NCBI GenBank assembly: GCA_018780025.1
Contig: JADMKH010000133.1
Span: 1 to 12,261 of the forward strand
DNA length: 12,261 nucleotides
DNA from: Thiobacillus sp.
GTDB taxonomy: Bacteria; Pseudomonadota; Gammaproteobacteria; Burkholderiales; Thiobacillaceae
Reading direction: 5' to 3'
Shown here: one piece after another, positions 12,113-12,261 of the stretch
How positions within the stretch are numbered: the stretch's first letter is position 1
Layout: the number at the start of each line of letters is the position of its first letter
Position numbers and translations under genes: made by a program
Notes under the pieces: model-generated
Told to the model about the DNA's origin: nothing
What the model saw: the letters and a program-made list of their open reading frames with translations, nothing else
Databases searched by the model: none

Positions 12113-12261
12113 CTAACGCCCCTCCCCCCGACCACCCGGCGCCACCCGGTTTTCCACCGCAAACACCGCCGCTTCCACCCGCGACGACAGATTCAGCTTG
12201 GCCAGAATATGCCGCACGTGCAGCTTGACGGTGTCGTGGCTGATGTCGAGGGTGCGGGCGA
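12113..12261 (-). CDS. NarL/LuxR-family response regulator, C-terminal end only
   Basis: The last 48 codons and stop (TAG at 12115-12113) of a gene that continues beyond the window. The residues ARTLDISHDTVKLHVRHILA then KLNLSSRVEAAVFAVE are the second half of a LuxR-type helix-turn-helix, including the recognition helix and dimer helix. The spacing and the KLNLSSRVEAAVF run are very like NarL. A short glycine- and arginine-rich tail follows (VAPGGRGEGR). Such regulators usually have an N-terminal receiver domain, which is not visible here, and its sensor kinase and targets cannot be told from this piece. It precedes hicA on the same strand with a 55-bp gap. Confidence 0.88.
   Translation of the reverse strand, partial: ARTLDISHDTVKLHVRHILAKLNLSSRVEAAVFAVENRVAPGGRGEGR

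Overview
The window is a piece of a sulfur-oxidising proteobacterial chromosome, most likely betaproteobacterial (a Thiobacillus, Sulfuricella or Sulfuriferula type of lineage). That placement is inferred from the gene set and moderately high GC; no taxonomic marker is present. About the first 10.5 kb is the distal part of a reverse-type dissimilatory sulfite reductase (rDsr) operon on the + strand: dsrC (5' end cut by the window), dsrM, dsrK, dsrL, dsrJ, dsrO, dsrP, dsrN, dsrR, then cysG. Through dsrR this is the order known from Allochromatium vinosum (dsrABEFHCMKLJOPNRS). Here cysG follows dsrR and no dsrS is seen. The presence of dsrL, dsrN and dsrR points to the oxidative rather than the sulfate-reducing use of the pathway.

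How the genes work together, from family knowledge: DsrC carries sulfane sulfur on its two C-terminal cysteines to DsrAB (outside the window). DsrMKJOP is a transmembrane complex linking the DsrC thiol/trisulfide state and the quinone pool to periplasmic redox carriers. DsrL is the iron-sulfur flavoprotein passing DsrAB electrons to NAD(P)+. CysG makes siroheme and DsrN is thought to amidate it for the DsrAB active site. DsrR is an IscA-like protein without the cluster-binding cysteines. Spacing is tight (ATGA overlap dsrJ/dsrO; gaps of 2, 6, 17 and 5 bp elsewhere), so this is one transcription unit. The wider gaps after dsrC and dsrP hold RNA hairpins. A terminator-like hairpin with a U-rich tail also lies inside the first codons of dsrN.

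From about 10.57 to 12.06 kb is a small accessory patch on the - strand, convergent with cysG (11 bp between stop codons). It holds a BrnT/BrnA toxin-antitoxin pair with a clear promoter overlapped by a 24-bp near-palindrome, a decayed IS110-family transposase C-terminus lying between imperfect 23-24 bp inverted repeats, and a HicA/HicB toxin-antitoxin pair. The last 149 bp are the 3' end of a NarL/LuxR-type response regulator gene on the - strand.

I see no wholly new multigene system. The least explained items are the dsrP-dsrN hairpin pair (possible attenuation of dsrN), the inverted-repeat unit around the IS110 remnant, and the shared layout of the two toxin genes, both without a Shine-Dalgarno and with a -10-like hexamer exactly 6 nt before the ATG. 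No tRNA, rRNA or CRISPR array was seen.
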